Below are positions 24,439-33,095 of a stretch of DNA of 44,535 nucleotides, one piece after another. The stretch's first letter is position 1, and every line of letters begins with the position of its first letter. The DNA is from Clostridiaceae bacterium (GTDB taxonomy: Bacteria > Bacillota > Clostridia > Acetivibrionales > Acetivibrionaceae), in the NCBI GenBank assembly GCA_012519925.1, contig JAAYPF010000201.1:1-44535 (forward strand), given 5' to 3'. The position numbers and the translations under genes were made by a program. The notes below the pieces were generated by a model. It was not told where the DNA came from, did not search any database, and saw nothing but the letters and a program-made list of their open reading frames with translations.

Positions 24439-26946
24439 CTATACCCCTCTAAAGTAATGACCTTTTGTAAATCCAGAATTTTTGATTCTGTCAATCAATT
24501 TCCTATGTGAGTCTAGTGCCCTTTTCCCAAAGGCTACCAAATCTCTGTGCATATTGACAATGTCTTTTATCTCATCACCTGTTTCATCAGTAAAATTCAG
24601 CCTGATAATATCTACCCCTGCATCCTTAATTTTACCGATATTTTCTTCTAAGAGCAAAACATTTGAGTTATAAACGGTACTCCTACAATCTAATCTATCA
24701 CACAAGACTGGAAATCGTGTACCAATTCTGTCTTTCAAATAGTATTCACCTTTTTCACAGGCAACACTGCACTTTGTCTTTGAGTCAAACCTCCCCGCAA
24801 TACTACCTACCGGACAATATTCACTAGTCATGAGGGGAATCCTCCCATATACAAGTGCCTCTTTAGTAAAACCCGGTATACTTATGAGATTTCTAATCTG
24901 ATTTAGTGTCAATTCAAAAGACAAAGTTGCACCGCTCAAACCTAATTGGGCTAACTGCTTTAAAGAAGAGCTGTTAAAGCAATTTAATGAGTAATCACCC
25001 ATTATATTAAGCTTTGAAGGATATTTGTCCCTATCTAAATGTCCTATATTTCCGACAAGCAGACCGTCTATGCCTATATCTATGAATTCAGATAACCTTT
25101 CCTCCATCAATTTATCATAATTTCCCCTTGTTATTGAAGGAAGGTATAAATATATTTCCTTACCCTTAAAACTTGAAAGTATTTCCCTTGCATTTTTATT
25201 TAATAGCGAAGCAAAGGGAATATACAATCGGTCAATCGCTAAATTTCCATAGTCAATCTTATCATTAAATTTATAAAGGTATGCTGAAATTAATAGTTTT
25301 TTATCATTATTATGATCATTTCCCGGGAAATACATCATACAATTCTGTTTTTCATCAAAATTATCCAACAATTTTCTTAAATATCTAGTAGCCCTTTTTA
25401 ACTCAAGTTGTTCGAGAGCACTACGCCTAACCTTATTGATTTCACTTATAGGTATTGACAGCATCTCATCTATAAAAACGCTAATATTAGCAAATTCAAA
25501 GGGAGTTTGCCCGGTTTTAGTTATCTGTGCTAATACTCTCTCCTCTGTCAGAGACTTGTTTATAGCCTCTTGAGCAATTAACGAGCCGGTAACTGTCATA
25601 CTATTTCCCACATCATCTTTAACCGTTAATGTAATGGGTTCATTTTTATTAATGTGAAGTTCTCCATAAACAGGAACTTTTCTGTAAAACTTGCCTGACG
25701 CACTCTCTAATGCTAAATTGTTCAACTTTTTATCGGATGTCTTGTATACTTTATTATCCTTTACTATATTTCCCTTTATATTTCTTATTAATACAACCTC
25801 TCCAGCTTTAGCACTTTCAACTTTTGCTCCCTTTACTTCGAGTCTACTTATAACAGTACCAGGACTTTTCTCTTCCCCATTCCAAACCTCTATTCCATCC
25901 CCCATTGAAACTTCATCCTTAAGAAGTAGTTTAAGGGCTAAAGAAGATCTATCATAGGATATTACTTTCCCCAGAAAAACGCCCCAATTCTTTGGCTTTT
26001 CATAGCTCATCATCGTACTTCCCGTCTTACCCTCTAGGTACCCTTTTGAAAATCCTCCCCTGTTAAACACCTGAGTAAGCTCCTTCATGTCCTTGTCTTC
26101 AACATTATATTTCCCCAATGTAATACTAGCATCCTTAGCTAGATTTATATCGAGATACTTTCGATAGGTCTTTGTAACAGTAGCAACATACTCAGGACCC
26201 TTCATTCTTCCTTCAATTTTTAATGATTTAACCCCTGCTTCTAAAAGCTTGTTGAGTATTTGAACGCTGCATAAATCCTTTGGACTCATAATATAAGCAC
26301 CTTTATTTGTACTTACAGCTTTTCCCGATCCACTTTCCACAAGCTCGAAGGGAAGTCGGCAAGGTTGTGCACATTTTCCTCTATTACCACTTCTTCCTCC
26401 AATTATGCTGCTCATAAGGCATTGTCCAGAATACGATATGCATAAAGCCCCATGAATAAAAACTTCAATTTCAGTATTAGTTCTAGCTGTTATGTTTTTT
26501 ATTTCTTCCAATGAAAGTTCTCGAGCTAGTACTACCCTTTCAAATCCCATTTCTTGAAGTAGTCTAACACCCTCTAAATTATATATTGTCATTTGAGTAC
26601 TCGCATGAATGGGAAGATCAGGAAACAAACTTTTTACAACCCTTGCAAAACCCAAGTCCTGAACTATTACTCCGTCTATTCCTGCAAGGTATACTTCCCT
26701 TAAAAACTGAACTCCCCCTAAAAGCTCCTCATCGGACATAAGGGTATTCATTGTTAGATATAAGCTTACTCCCCTAGCATGGGCATAATGAATAGCCTCT
26801 TTAAGCCTATCCATGTCAAAGTTTGAAGCAAACTGTCTTGCGTTAAACAATCTCCCTCCAAGATAAACTGCATTTGCTCCATTTTCTACCGCTGCTAAAA
26901 AAGCTTCCCAGTCACCAGCTGGAGCTAATAGTTCTATTTTATCCAT
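24439..26946 (-). CDS. U32 family peptidase/RNA hydroxylase-like protein with DUF3656
   Basis: An 835-aa member of the U32 (collagenase-like) family. The N-terminus MDKIELLAPAGDWEAFLAAVENGANAVYLGG and IHASTQMTIYNLEGVRLLQ are typical. Cysteines of the conserved iron-sulfur cluster are in CISYSGQCLMSS, RGKCAQPCR, and later EYCPVGS/CSVACEKG. A DUF3656-like middle region follows. Relatives of this architecture (RlhA, TrhP) hydroxylate 23S rRNA or tRNA, so an RNA-modifying role is more likely than proteolysis. GGAGAATTAATGCA precedes the ATG. It is 44 bases behind the metalloenzyme gene. Confidence 0.88.
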   Translation of the reverse strand: MDKIELLAPAGDWEAFLAAVENGANAVYLGGRLFNARQFASNFDMDRLKEAIHYAHARGVSLYLTMNTLMSDEELLGGVQFLREVYLAGIDGVIVQDLGFARVVKSLFPDLPIHASTQMTIYNLEGVRLLQEMGFERVVLARELSLEEIKNITARTNTEIEVFIHGALCISYSGQCLMSSIIGGRSGNRGKCAQPCRLPFELVESGSGKAVSTNKGAYIMSPKDLCSVQILNKLLEAGVKSLKIEGRMKGPEYVATVTKTYRKYLDINLAKDASITLGKYNVEDKDMKELTQVFNRGGFSKGYLEGKTGSTMMSYEKPKNWGVFLGKVISYDRSSLALKLLLKDEVSMGDGIEVWNGEEKSPGTVISRLEVKGAKVESAKAGEVVLIRNIKGNIVKDNKVYKTSDKKLNNLALESASGKFYRKVPVYGELHINKNEPITLTVKDDVGNSMTVTGSLIAQEAINKSLTEERVLAQITKTGQTPFEFANISVFIDEMLSIPISEINKVRRSALEQLELKRATRYLRKLLDNFDEKQNCMMYFPGNDHNNDKKLLISAYLYKFNDKIDYGNLAIDRLYIPFASLLNKNAREILSSFKGKEIYLYLPSITRGNYDKLMEERLSEFIDIGIDGLLVGNIGHLDRDKYPSKLNIMGDYSLNCFNSSSLKQLAQLGLSGATLSFELTLNQIRNLISIPGFTKEALVYGRIPLMTSEYCPVGSIAGRFDSKTKCSVACEKGEYYLKDRIGTRFPVLCDRLDCRSTVYNSNVLLLEENIGKIKDAGVDIIRLNFTDETGDEIKDIVNMHRDLVAFGKRALDSHRKLIDRIKNSGFTKGHYFRGV

Positions 26947-26990
26947 TGCATTAATTCTCCTATAATAGCCTAAACGCTTTAAATCATATT

Positions 26991-27875
26991 TTATAATCCA
27001 AATTTGCCGTCAAAAATCCCCAATACCGTCGGCATGATATCCGTTAGTGATTCTATTCTAATTGAATCAAATTTTACTCTATTTCCTAGTATCACCGTCG
27101 GAACCTTATTAAATGTATGTGTTTTAATTGTCAAATCCTCAATATTTCCATGATCACTAGTAATAATTATAAAGTCCTCATCAAGGTCTACAAGCTTTAA
27201 CAATTCACCGAAGAAATTATCAAGAATTTCAATATTGCTAACAGCCTTTTCCATACTAGCTCTATGACCAATAACATCCGTCATAAAATGTTCAAACATG
27301 GTAAAATCATATTCTCTGCTTAGATTATAGAGCCTTCTTGCGGCATCTATGGGAGTAATCGTGTTCTCAATATAACCTCCCTCTAAAAGAATTTTTCCTG
27401 TTATATCATGGTATATACCTTTTCCTAGCTCATAATCCTCTAAAGTTCTACAGCTTAACCCGCTTGTAAGTGTCATAACAGTAGTTACCGACGGTTTATA
27501 TTTCTTCTCTGTAGGATCTAGGAGTTTACTAAGGTATTCAGGTCTATAAATATTTGCATTAGTAACCTTCAAACCTCTTTTTAGCAGTTCTTTAAATAAG
27601 TTATTAGAACTTATTATCTCCTTTAAACTCTCAGAAGGCTGTCCATGCAGATGCCTTCCTAATACCTTAGAGGCATTTACTCCAGTAAAAATCGAAGTCT
27701 GACCTGTTGCACTTTGAGGAAGTCCCTCTACCTCAAGACATGCATCAGTAGCAATTATCTTATTAGAACTTTCGATATAATCCCATGCTGGTGTATACGC
27801 CTTATAAACAGGATTTTTTGTAATATTAGCTTCTCCAATGCCAAATCCATCTATAAATATAAATATAATCTTCAT
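26991..27875 (-). CDS. Alkaline phosphatase/phosphoglycerate mutase superfamily metalloenzyme
   Basis: A 294-aa protein of the metalloenzyme superfamily (PF01676-like). It starts MKIIFIFIDGFGIGEAN with the metal-binding Asp; SATGQTSIFTGVNASKVLGRHLHGQP contains the Thr/Ser nucleophile position; MFEHFMTDVIGHRAS and DEDFIIITSDHGNIEDLTIKTHTFNKVPTV supply the other metal ligands (D-H and H). The substrate is unknown; it is shorter than BPG-independent phosphoglycerate mutase. GGTGAT precedes ATG at 27875, so the longer frame is not used. It sits between zapA and the U32 gene. Confidence 0.82.
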   Translation of the reverse strand: MKIIFIFIDGFGIGEANITKNPVYKAYTPAWDYIESSNKIIATDACLEVEGLPQSATGQTSIFTGVNASKVLGRHLHGQPSESLKEIISSNNLFKELLKRGLKVTNANIYRPEYLSKLLDPTEKKYKPSVTTVMTLTSGLSCRTLEDYELGKGIYHDITGKILLEGGYIENTITPIDAARRLYNLSREYDFTMFEHFMTDVIGHRASMEKAVSNIEILDNFFGELLKLVDLDEDFIIITSDHGNIEDLTIKTHTFNKVPTVILGNRVKFDSIRIESLTDIMPTVLGIFDGKFGL

Positions 27876-27953
27876 TTTAATCACCATTAATGTGTAGTAT
27901 TTTATAGCCACAACAAACTTGCTAAGATAATAATATGCCCCTTACATGAAAAA

Positions 27954-27971
27954 AAGCGCATAAAGGCGCTT
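27954..27971 (-). terminator. Terminator of zapA
   Basis: AAGCGC (27954-27959) pairs with GCGCTT (27966-27971); on minus the stem is followed by TTTTTTCATG. It lies 24 bases behind the zapA stop, so the following metalloenzyme gene may depend on readthrough or its own promoter. Confidence 0.65.
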
Positions 27972-27994
27972 ATTAGTTTTATTTGCTATATAAA

Positions 27995-28405
27995 TTACAA
28001 ACGGGCATTTGAAATCTTATCTAAAGAATTTCTAACCTCATTAAGCTCTGCTTCTCTTTTTGCCAATTCAAGCTGAAGATTGGTGTTTTTGTTGCTTACA
28101 ATAGCATTTTCATTGGTCAATCTGCGGTTTTCTTCAGTTAATCTCTCTACCTCGTCTTTCGCCGCTTTAAGCTCCTTGTTTAATTTTAGTGTGCTTTCAT
28201 ACGCCTTAAAGTAATCATCTGCCACATTTATCGCTGAAAGAACAGAGGCCATGGAAGTGCTGAGCTTGCTATTAAGCCGAGTTACTTCATTCATTTTTTT
28301 GTCGATATATAAAGCGACTTTTTGCATATATTCCTCAGACTCAGCACCCATTAAAGTGTAGTCTTTGCCAGCTATTCTGACTTCCACCTTGTTTTTATCC
28401 GCCAC
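27995..28405 (-). CDS. zapA: Cell division protein ZapA
   Basis: A 136-aa ZapA that bundles FtsZ filaments at the division ring. The N-terminal domain reads KNKVEVRIAGKDYTLMGAESEEYMQKVALYIDKKM, and the C-terminal two thirds are a long coiled coil (KLNKELKAAKDEVERLTEENRRL and onward). The open frame starts with TTG at 28423, but that codon is part of TTGAAGGAG, the binding site for GTG at 28405 (9-base spacing), which is preferred. A promoter with TATAAT at 28470-28465 lies upstream. Confidence 0.9.
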   Translation of the reverse strand: MADKNKVEVRIAGKDYTLMGAESEEYMQKVALYIDKKMNEVTRLNSKLSTSMASVLSAINVADDYFKAYESTLKLNKELKAAKDEVERLTEENRRLTNENAIVSNKNTNLQLELAKREAELNEVRNSLDKISNARL

Positions 28406-28464
28406 AAGTATCAGCTCCTTCAATAATTAACTCATAATCCGTAGGCATAGACACATTTTTTTAT

Positions 28465-28470
28465 ATTATA
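28465..28470 (-). promoter_or_regulatory. -10 box of the zapA promoter
   Basis: A perfect TATAAT on the minus strand within AGTATAATATAAAA, 60 bases before the zapA start; no good -35 box is visible at the usual distance. The remaining bases to 28700 are AT-rich without other features. Confidence 0.45.
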
Positions 28471-28700
28471 CTATATTTCGTCATAAAATCATATATTTTT
28501 AGCATAATAATTTACTTTTTAAAAGACATTCCATATTTTTCGATAAAATAACACAATATTTTCCAGCATCCTTTCAAATTATTTGAATTAATCTATTACA
28601 TAGGATAATATTATTTTTAAATTTTGAAAACCTATAAGCCATTATAAGTATTCCCTATTTTTTGCATAGAAAACCAATGCACTTTCTTAGAAAATAAAAA

Positions 28701-28735
28701 AACAGGAGTTCAAGCTTAGCACTTGAACCCCTGTT
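28701..28735 (-). terminator. Terminator of the GH48 gene
   Basis: AACAGGAGTTCAAG (28701-28714) and CTTGAACCCCTGTT (28722-28735) pair with one mismatch; on minus the stem is followed by TTTTTTTATTTT. It lies 17 bases behind the stop codon. Confidence 0.9.
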
Positions 28736-28751
28736 GTAAGATCAATACGTA

Positions 28752-30932
28752 TTATTTTGTTATTTCTCTAATTCCAAGTAAATGAAGTCTCAATGCACCA
28801 AAGTCAAGTGAATTGAATTCTCCATCTTTGTTAATATCTGCTGCTTGTAATGCTTTACCAGTGAAATCACTATTCATTCCAAGCAACACTCTTCTCATAA
28901 GTCCAAAGTCAAGAGAATCTCTTTCGCCGTCAAGGTTAACATCTCCAAGAAGTACATCACTTGGTATCTGAGTATCACCTACAGGCTTATAACCGAAGAT
29001 TTCAGCTATACCTAAAGCAACAGCATAGTCAACTTGATGCCAATATCTATGAAGAGTATATTCGAATAAGTTGTCCTCAGTTTGGTTTTTAATTCCTTCA
29101 TACCAAGGATCATCCTTGTATTTTGAACGAATATCTATGAACGTAACACCGGACTTGATAACGTCTCCATTAGGCATTGTACCTGTCCATCCTGATGGAA
29201 TATAAACTTCCTGTGTAAACATACGGCTAAGTGATCCGTTAGTTTCTACTACACCAACTCCGTAATCGTCACGGCAAGTTTGCCATACTACTTCTAACAT
29301 GCTTAGTGCTTTATTAGCAGCTTTTTCACCAAGATCTTTATTGCCACTCCACTTATTAACAGCTTGATCATAGAAGAAGAACGCATTTGCAAGTGAACCG
29401 GTAATACCAATGTCATTACCATAGCCTACTACAGTACACTTCAAGTTGTTATTATCAGGTTTTTTTCCTGTCCATGTATCAGGCTGACCTTCCCACTTCA
29501 ATGTAGAAGGTATTTCCCATGATAGATTATCTAAATCAGCTTTACAATGGGATTCAGCCCATTCAACCCACTTATCACATATTTGTCTAGCTAAATCGTC
29601 TCCAGTTTCGTAGTAAACTTCACACATACGTTGCATTGACCATGCCTGCATACCGAACCAGTTGTTACTTGGTGGATCGCGATAAACAGGAGCATAATCG
29701 TATGCTAAATCATAGAATGTTGACAAAGATCCATAGGATTTGTACTGTCCACCAACTGAGTTTGTAACACCACCTGCTATAGCACCTTCAGCTGACTGTA
29801 ACCATGCATACATTTCAACTTGTCTCTTAAAGCTTGAGTTCCAGTCTTTCGCACCACCTGAAGACTTAGGTTTGAATTCTGACTTGTTACCTAAAACATA
29901 AGCAGCCAAAGGAGCTTGATAACCCCAGTGAACGTGGCTACTACCAATCTTCCATGACCAGTCACCTGCCATAGCACCGCCCCAAGCATAATACCAAGAC
30001 ATGAGATATAGACATGAATCATAACCAGAACCAGGAGTTTTATCCTGTGCTCCAACCTTCATGAAATATTTGTCAAACATTGAATATCTCAAGTAGTCAC
30101 CCATCTTTGCAGCTTTCGCATTGAGTGTACTTAAATCCTTACCTTGTTCTTTTGCCCATTTATCTGCCCAGTATTGAACCTGTACCAAACGTCCGTCTGC
30201 GTCAGATGCAATAGTGAAGGCCCATTTCTTTTGAGTCTCCCCTGCAGTAAATAAATCAGCAAACCCTTGTCTTCCACCATATTTAAATTCTTCTAATGAT
30301 GGATGTGGAACAGTTTCGAAAACTGATTCCTGTTCACCTCTTTGATAAGTATTGATAAATGTACACTTATCACCTGTTCCATAACCATACCAGTTATCAA
30401 CGTCTACCAACCAGTGCATACCATACATTGCATATGTATTATACGCAGAATAAAGTTCTTGGTGGAGAGGGTCTTGCCCAACTGTTACGTTTGATTGAAT
30501 TTCTGCAGGATAATTGTCAGGAAGAGGGAACTCATTCGCATAACCTGCTGGGGATGATGGATTATATCTGTCCAAACCTTTTTGTATTGATTCAGATGGA
30601 ATGAAGAAATCTTCTACACACTGCCAAGCTCTATCCAAGCCTGACCAATCTCCGTTAATCTTACCGTTAACAGCTTCTAACCAAGCATAGTAACTTGCAG
30701 CTTCAGAAGTTGATTCATGACCATAGTCAGGAGCCTCAACGCATAGAGTCTCAATTGAGTGGTAAGGAATACCCTCTGAGTCATAGTATCCTACTGCAGG
30801 ATCATTAATTATGTCGTACATTTCATTAAATCTGTCTTTAAAAGTCTCATTTGCTGCACCTACATTTGCTGCTGGTACAACTGATGCCGTTAATAATGAA
30901 AAAGCCAATAAAAACATTGCCGTTTTTTTCAT
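28752..30932 (-). CDS. Cellulosomal GH48 exoglucanase with C-terminal dockerin (CelS/CelF type)
   Basis: A 726-aa secreted processive cellobiohydrolase that acts from chain ends of cellulose. Residues 1-26 are a signal peptide (MKKTAMFLLAFSLLTASVVPAANVGA). The GH48 domain fills about 27-655; the catalytic acid region is CVEAPDYGHESTSEAASYY (Glu in GHESTSEA), with aromatic tunnel segments such as GMHWLVDVDNWYGYG and GDWSWKIGSSHVHWGYQ. The C-terminal dockerin has two calcium-binding repeats, GDVNLDGERDSLDFGLMRR and ADINKDGEFNSLDFGALRL, both with Ser-Leu at the cohesin-contact positions. RBS GGGAGG precedes the ATG. A SigI-type promoter lies 560 bases upstream and sigI-rsgI are the next genes. 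Confidence 0.97.
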   Translation of the reverse strand: MKKTAMFLLAFSLLTASVVPAANVGAANETFKDRFNEMYDIINDPAVGYYDSEGIPYHSIETLCVEAPDYGHESTSEAASYYAWLEAVNGKINGDWSGLDRAWQCVEDFFIPSESIQKGLDRYNPSSPAGYANEFPLPDNYPAEIQSNVTVGQDPLHQELYSAYNTYAMYGMHWLVDVDNWYGYGTGDKCTFINTYQRGEQESVFETVPHPSLEEFKYGGRQGFADLFTAGETQKKWAFTIASDADGRLVQVQYWADKWAKEQGKDLSTLNAKAAKMGDYLRYSMFDKYFMKVGAQDKTPGSGYDSCLYLMSWYYAWGGAMAGDWSWKIGSSHVHWGYQAPLAAYVLGNKSEFKPKSSGGAKDWNSSFKRQVEMYAWLQSAEGAIAGGVTNSVGGQYKSYGSLSTFYDLAYDYAPVYRDPPSNNWFGMQAWSMQRMCEVYYETGDDLARQICDKWVEWAESHCKADLDNLSWEIPSTLKWEGQPDTWTGKKPDNNNLKCTVVGYGNDIGITGSLANAFFFYDQAVNKWSGNKDLGEKAANKALSMLEVVWQTCRDDYGVGVVETNGSLSRMFTQEVYIPSGWTGTMPNGDVIKSGVTFIDIRSKYKDDPWYEGIKNQTEDNLFEYTLHRYWHQVDYAVALGIAEIFGYKPVGDTQIPSDVLLGDVNLDGERDSLDFGLMRRVLLGMNSDFTGKALQAADINKDGEFNSLDFGALRLHLLGIREITK

Positions 30933-31149
30933 GTTCTAAATATCCTCCCTTCAGAAATTAAAAACAAAATTGTTACATCCTAAAACCTCCGTATTATAAT
31001 CTACAAAAGTGTTATAGGATAAATTGACCTAAAAGGTCTTTTGCTTTCTGACATACCTATTAAGCCAATCAAAATGAAAACTTATTAAAATCTATAGTCT
31101 TTCTTCACCTCCTAGGATATATAATAACTTTCTATAAAATAAAGCTATA

Positions 31150-31175
31150 AATTAAGTTAACATGTTAACTTAATT
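31150..31175. promoter_or_regulatory. 26-bp perfect palindrome, candidate operator
   Basis: Each half reads AATTAAGTTAACA and the second half is its exact complement, centred between 31162 and 31163. It lies about 220 bases before the GH48 start and 310 bases after the SigI -10 box. There is no central CG step as in LacI-family or CRE sites, so it is not a standard CcpA site. It could be a repressor operator or a hairpin in the leader. Confidence 0.45.
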
Positions 31176-31484
31176 AAAACACAATATTATTTGTGCTTAT
31201 ATCATAAGAACACATAGGATATCACTTCAGATACAACAAAGAATGGGTAAGATGTTTGTGAAATGAATTTCTAAAGATATACTACAAGCAATATACAAAA
31301 CAAAATACACTATAAATTTAAATCGATAATCAAAGCTTTTATTCAATAGGAATTATTCTTAAAAACTTTGATTTAATACTAGTGACACCTCCAAAAAAAT
31401 ACAAATCATAATGAGTAATATATGTATATATAAATCGTATAAAAATAAATATATAATTTTTTAGTGTTAGATTCCTTATATTAC

Positions 31485-31512
31485 TTCGATGATGTTTTGA
31501 TTTTTTAGGGGG
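31485..31512 (-). promoter_or_regulatory. SigI-type promoter of the GH48 gene
   Basis: On the minus strand CCCCCTAAAA (31512-31503) is followed after 14 bases by CGAA (31488-31485). This fits the SigI pattern known from B. subtilis (ACCCCC, CGAA) and cellulosomal clostridia (A-triplet at -35, CGWA at -10). It lies between the sigI-rsgI pair and the cellulase gene and points at the latter. Confidence 0.78.
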
Positions 31513-31520
31513 CATTAAAG

Positions 31521-31560
31521 CAAAAAAAATTTTTTTTCAAATTATTTTTTTATTTTTTTG
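31521..31560. other. A/T tract next to the SigI -35 box
   Basis: Forty bases made almost only of A and T runs, including eight A followed by eight T, end 8 bases upstream of the -35 box on the minus strand. Such phased tracts bend DNA and can serve as UP elements. It could also be part of a weak rsgI terminator; the two readings are not exclusive. Confidence 0.5.
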
Positions 31561-31691
31561 CTTCTTCGACACAGAACTATGTAAATAAGATTATTCTAAC
31601 AATTTGTACTTATACTATTATAATAGCATTAACTGCTATCTTTTTCAAGAAGTACTTTTATGATGAAGGTCCTAATTATTTGTATTGCAAT

Positions 31692-33095
31692 TTAGTAAGG
31701 CTCGATTCCCCAAACGAGTTCATTAGAAATATACACAGTCATTTTGTTCCAATCGGAAAATGCTAAATTGCCTTGATAAAACGACCAATCGTCTTGCTGA
31801 TTAAATTTGGTCCAATCCTCCCTTGTGATTTCACCAAATACCCAAGCAGACTCTCCAGGAGATATACTGCCTTTTTCAAAGGTTACTTCAAGATACCTAT
31901 TTGTAGAATCAAGTTTTGCAATATTATAAACTTTTCCATTAACATCAGTTTTCTCTTCTCCTAAGCTATAATAATAAACGGAAAAATTAATAGTTTTATC
32001 CACATCTTCTTTAAAATAATATCTTACCTTAACATTCTTTAAATTTATCAGTTCGTTTCCTGTATTCTCCAGAACAAAATCCCATCGTATAGCTTGACTT
32101 GAAAGCTCCTGTTTCTCATTATAATGCTTGAGCTTAATTATTTTTTTATTTTCTACAGTGTTTTCCACAGAAGTCCCTTTTGTCGGTTTTGGAGGTGAAT
32201 TTGTCAATTCACCATCCTTAGGTTGAGTTGTAACAATAGGCGATGTTTCGGGCATTGGGCTAGAGGATGCTTTTATATTATCATTTTGTAAATAAGATTT
32301 TGTAGGTACAAGTGTAGGTGCCGGCGTAGCTACATTAGTAGCAATAGAATTTATCAAATCAGATACCTTCATAGTAGCTATTTCATCTATAGATTTAGCT
32401 TTTCCCTGTTCCTTTAATTTAAGAAAATAATCATATTTACCCATTGAAATGTCAAATTCACTAGCAGCTTCTCTTTCCTCAAGAGTTAATCTTACTGTTT
32501 TTCCATCAATATTACTGTTATTGTCTTCTATTACTTTTTCTATTTTATCAAGTAATTTATCAATATCCGAAGAGCCAGAACTATTACTTGCATTAGTTTC
32601 ATTGTTTGCATTCTTTAATGCAGCAGAAATTAATATATCTGTCTTTTCTTCCACTCCGATATATCCATAGTTTTTTGACCCTTTAATAATTTCCATCACA
32701 ACATCCTCAATAGGTCTTAAGGTCAAATCAATATCGTTTATCAGCTTAGCTGCGTCATCATTAAAAGCAACCGCTTTTAGTACTTTGTAATCCCTGTTAA
32801 TACAAAACTCCATGCTCGGATTTATATCAACAGCTATATAAGCATATATATCAGTATTTGCTGGTATCATTCTGAAAAACACAAATAATAAAACACATAC
32901 TGCTGCTATACCTGCACCTATGGAGACATACTTATAATGATTGTTTTTGAGCGTGCAGATATCTTTATCGTCAAAAGCGATCTTTTGCCCTAAACACATA
33001 TCTTCACGCTTTTGTATCATAACAAAACTTCTATTTTGCGTTAATACAACCGCTTTATCATTTCTAATATCGTACACAATTCCATAGTTATTCAC
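31692..33095 (-). CDS. rsgI: Anti-sigma-I factor RsgI with C-terminal CBM3
   Basis: A membrane anti-sigma factor that holds SigI and senses polysaccharide outside. The cytoplasmic RsgI_N domain is about residues 1-53 (NNYGIVYDIRNDKAVVLTQN...). One transmembrane helix (YVSIGAGIAAVCVLLFVFF) follows. The periplasmic-type domain begins YAYIAVDINPSMEFCINRD, with the Asn-Pro bond described as an autocleavage site. A Ser/Thr/Pro linker precedes a C-terminal CBM3 of about 150 residues (RWDFVLENTGN, SPGESAWVFGEITR, DDWSFY). GTG at 33095 is preferred (AAGAAGG 8 bases upstream); the longest frame starts with GTG at 33104. It overlaps sigI by 8 bases and the pair is translationally coupled. Confidence 0.94.
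   Translation of the reverse strand: MNNYGIVYDIRNDKAVVLTQNRSFVMIQKREDMCLGQKIAFDDKDICTLKNNHYKYVSIGAGIAAVCVLLFVFFRMIPANTDIYAYIAVDINPSMEFCINRDYKVLKAVAFNDDAAKLINDIDLTLRPIEDVVMEIIKGSKNYGYIGVEEKTDILISAALKNANNETNASNSSGSSDIDKLLDKIEKVIEDNNSNIDGKTVRLTLEEREAASEFDISMGKYDYFLKLKEQGKAKSIDEIATMKVSDLINSIATNVATPAPTLVPTKSYLQNDNIKASSSPMPETSPIVTTQPKDGELTNSPPKPTKGTSVENTVENKKIIKLKHYNEKQELSSQAIRWDFVLENTGNELINLKNVKVRYYFKEDVDKTINFSVYYYSLGEEKTDVNGKVYNIAKLDSTNRYLEVTFEKGSISPGESAWVFGEITREDWTKFNQQDDWSFYQGNLAFSDWNKMTVYISNELVWGIEPY

Larger units (their letters stand above)
30933..31691 (-). other. Long control region between rsgI and the GH48 gene
   Basis: About 760 bases without a protein gene. It holds a SigI-type promoter (31485-31512), an A/T tract (31521-31560), a 26-bp perfect palindrome (31150-31175), two GGAGG sequences not followed by real genes, a start-stop pair (ATG TAA) near 30977, and a TATAAT near 30993. 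The transcript from the SigI promoter would have a leader of about 545 bases, as expected for an abundant, stable mRNA. Confidence 0.6.
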
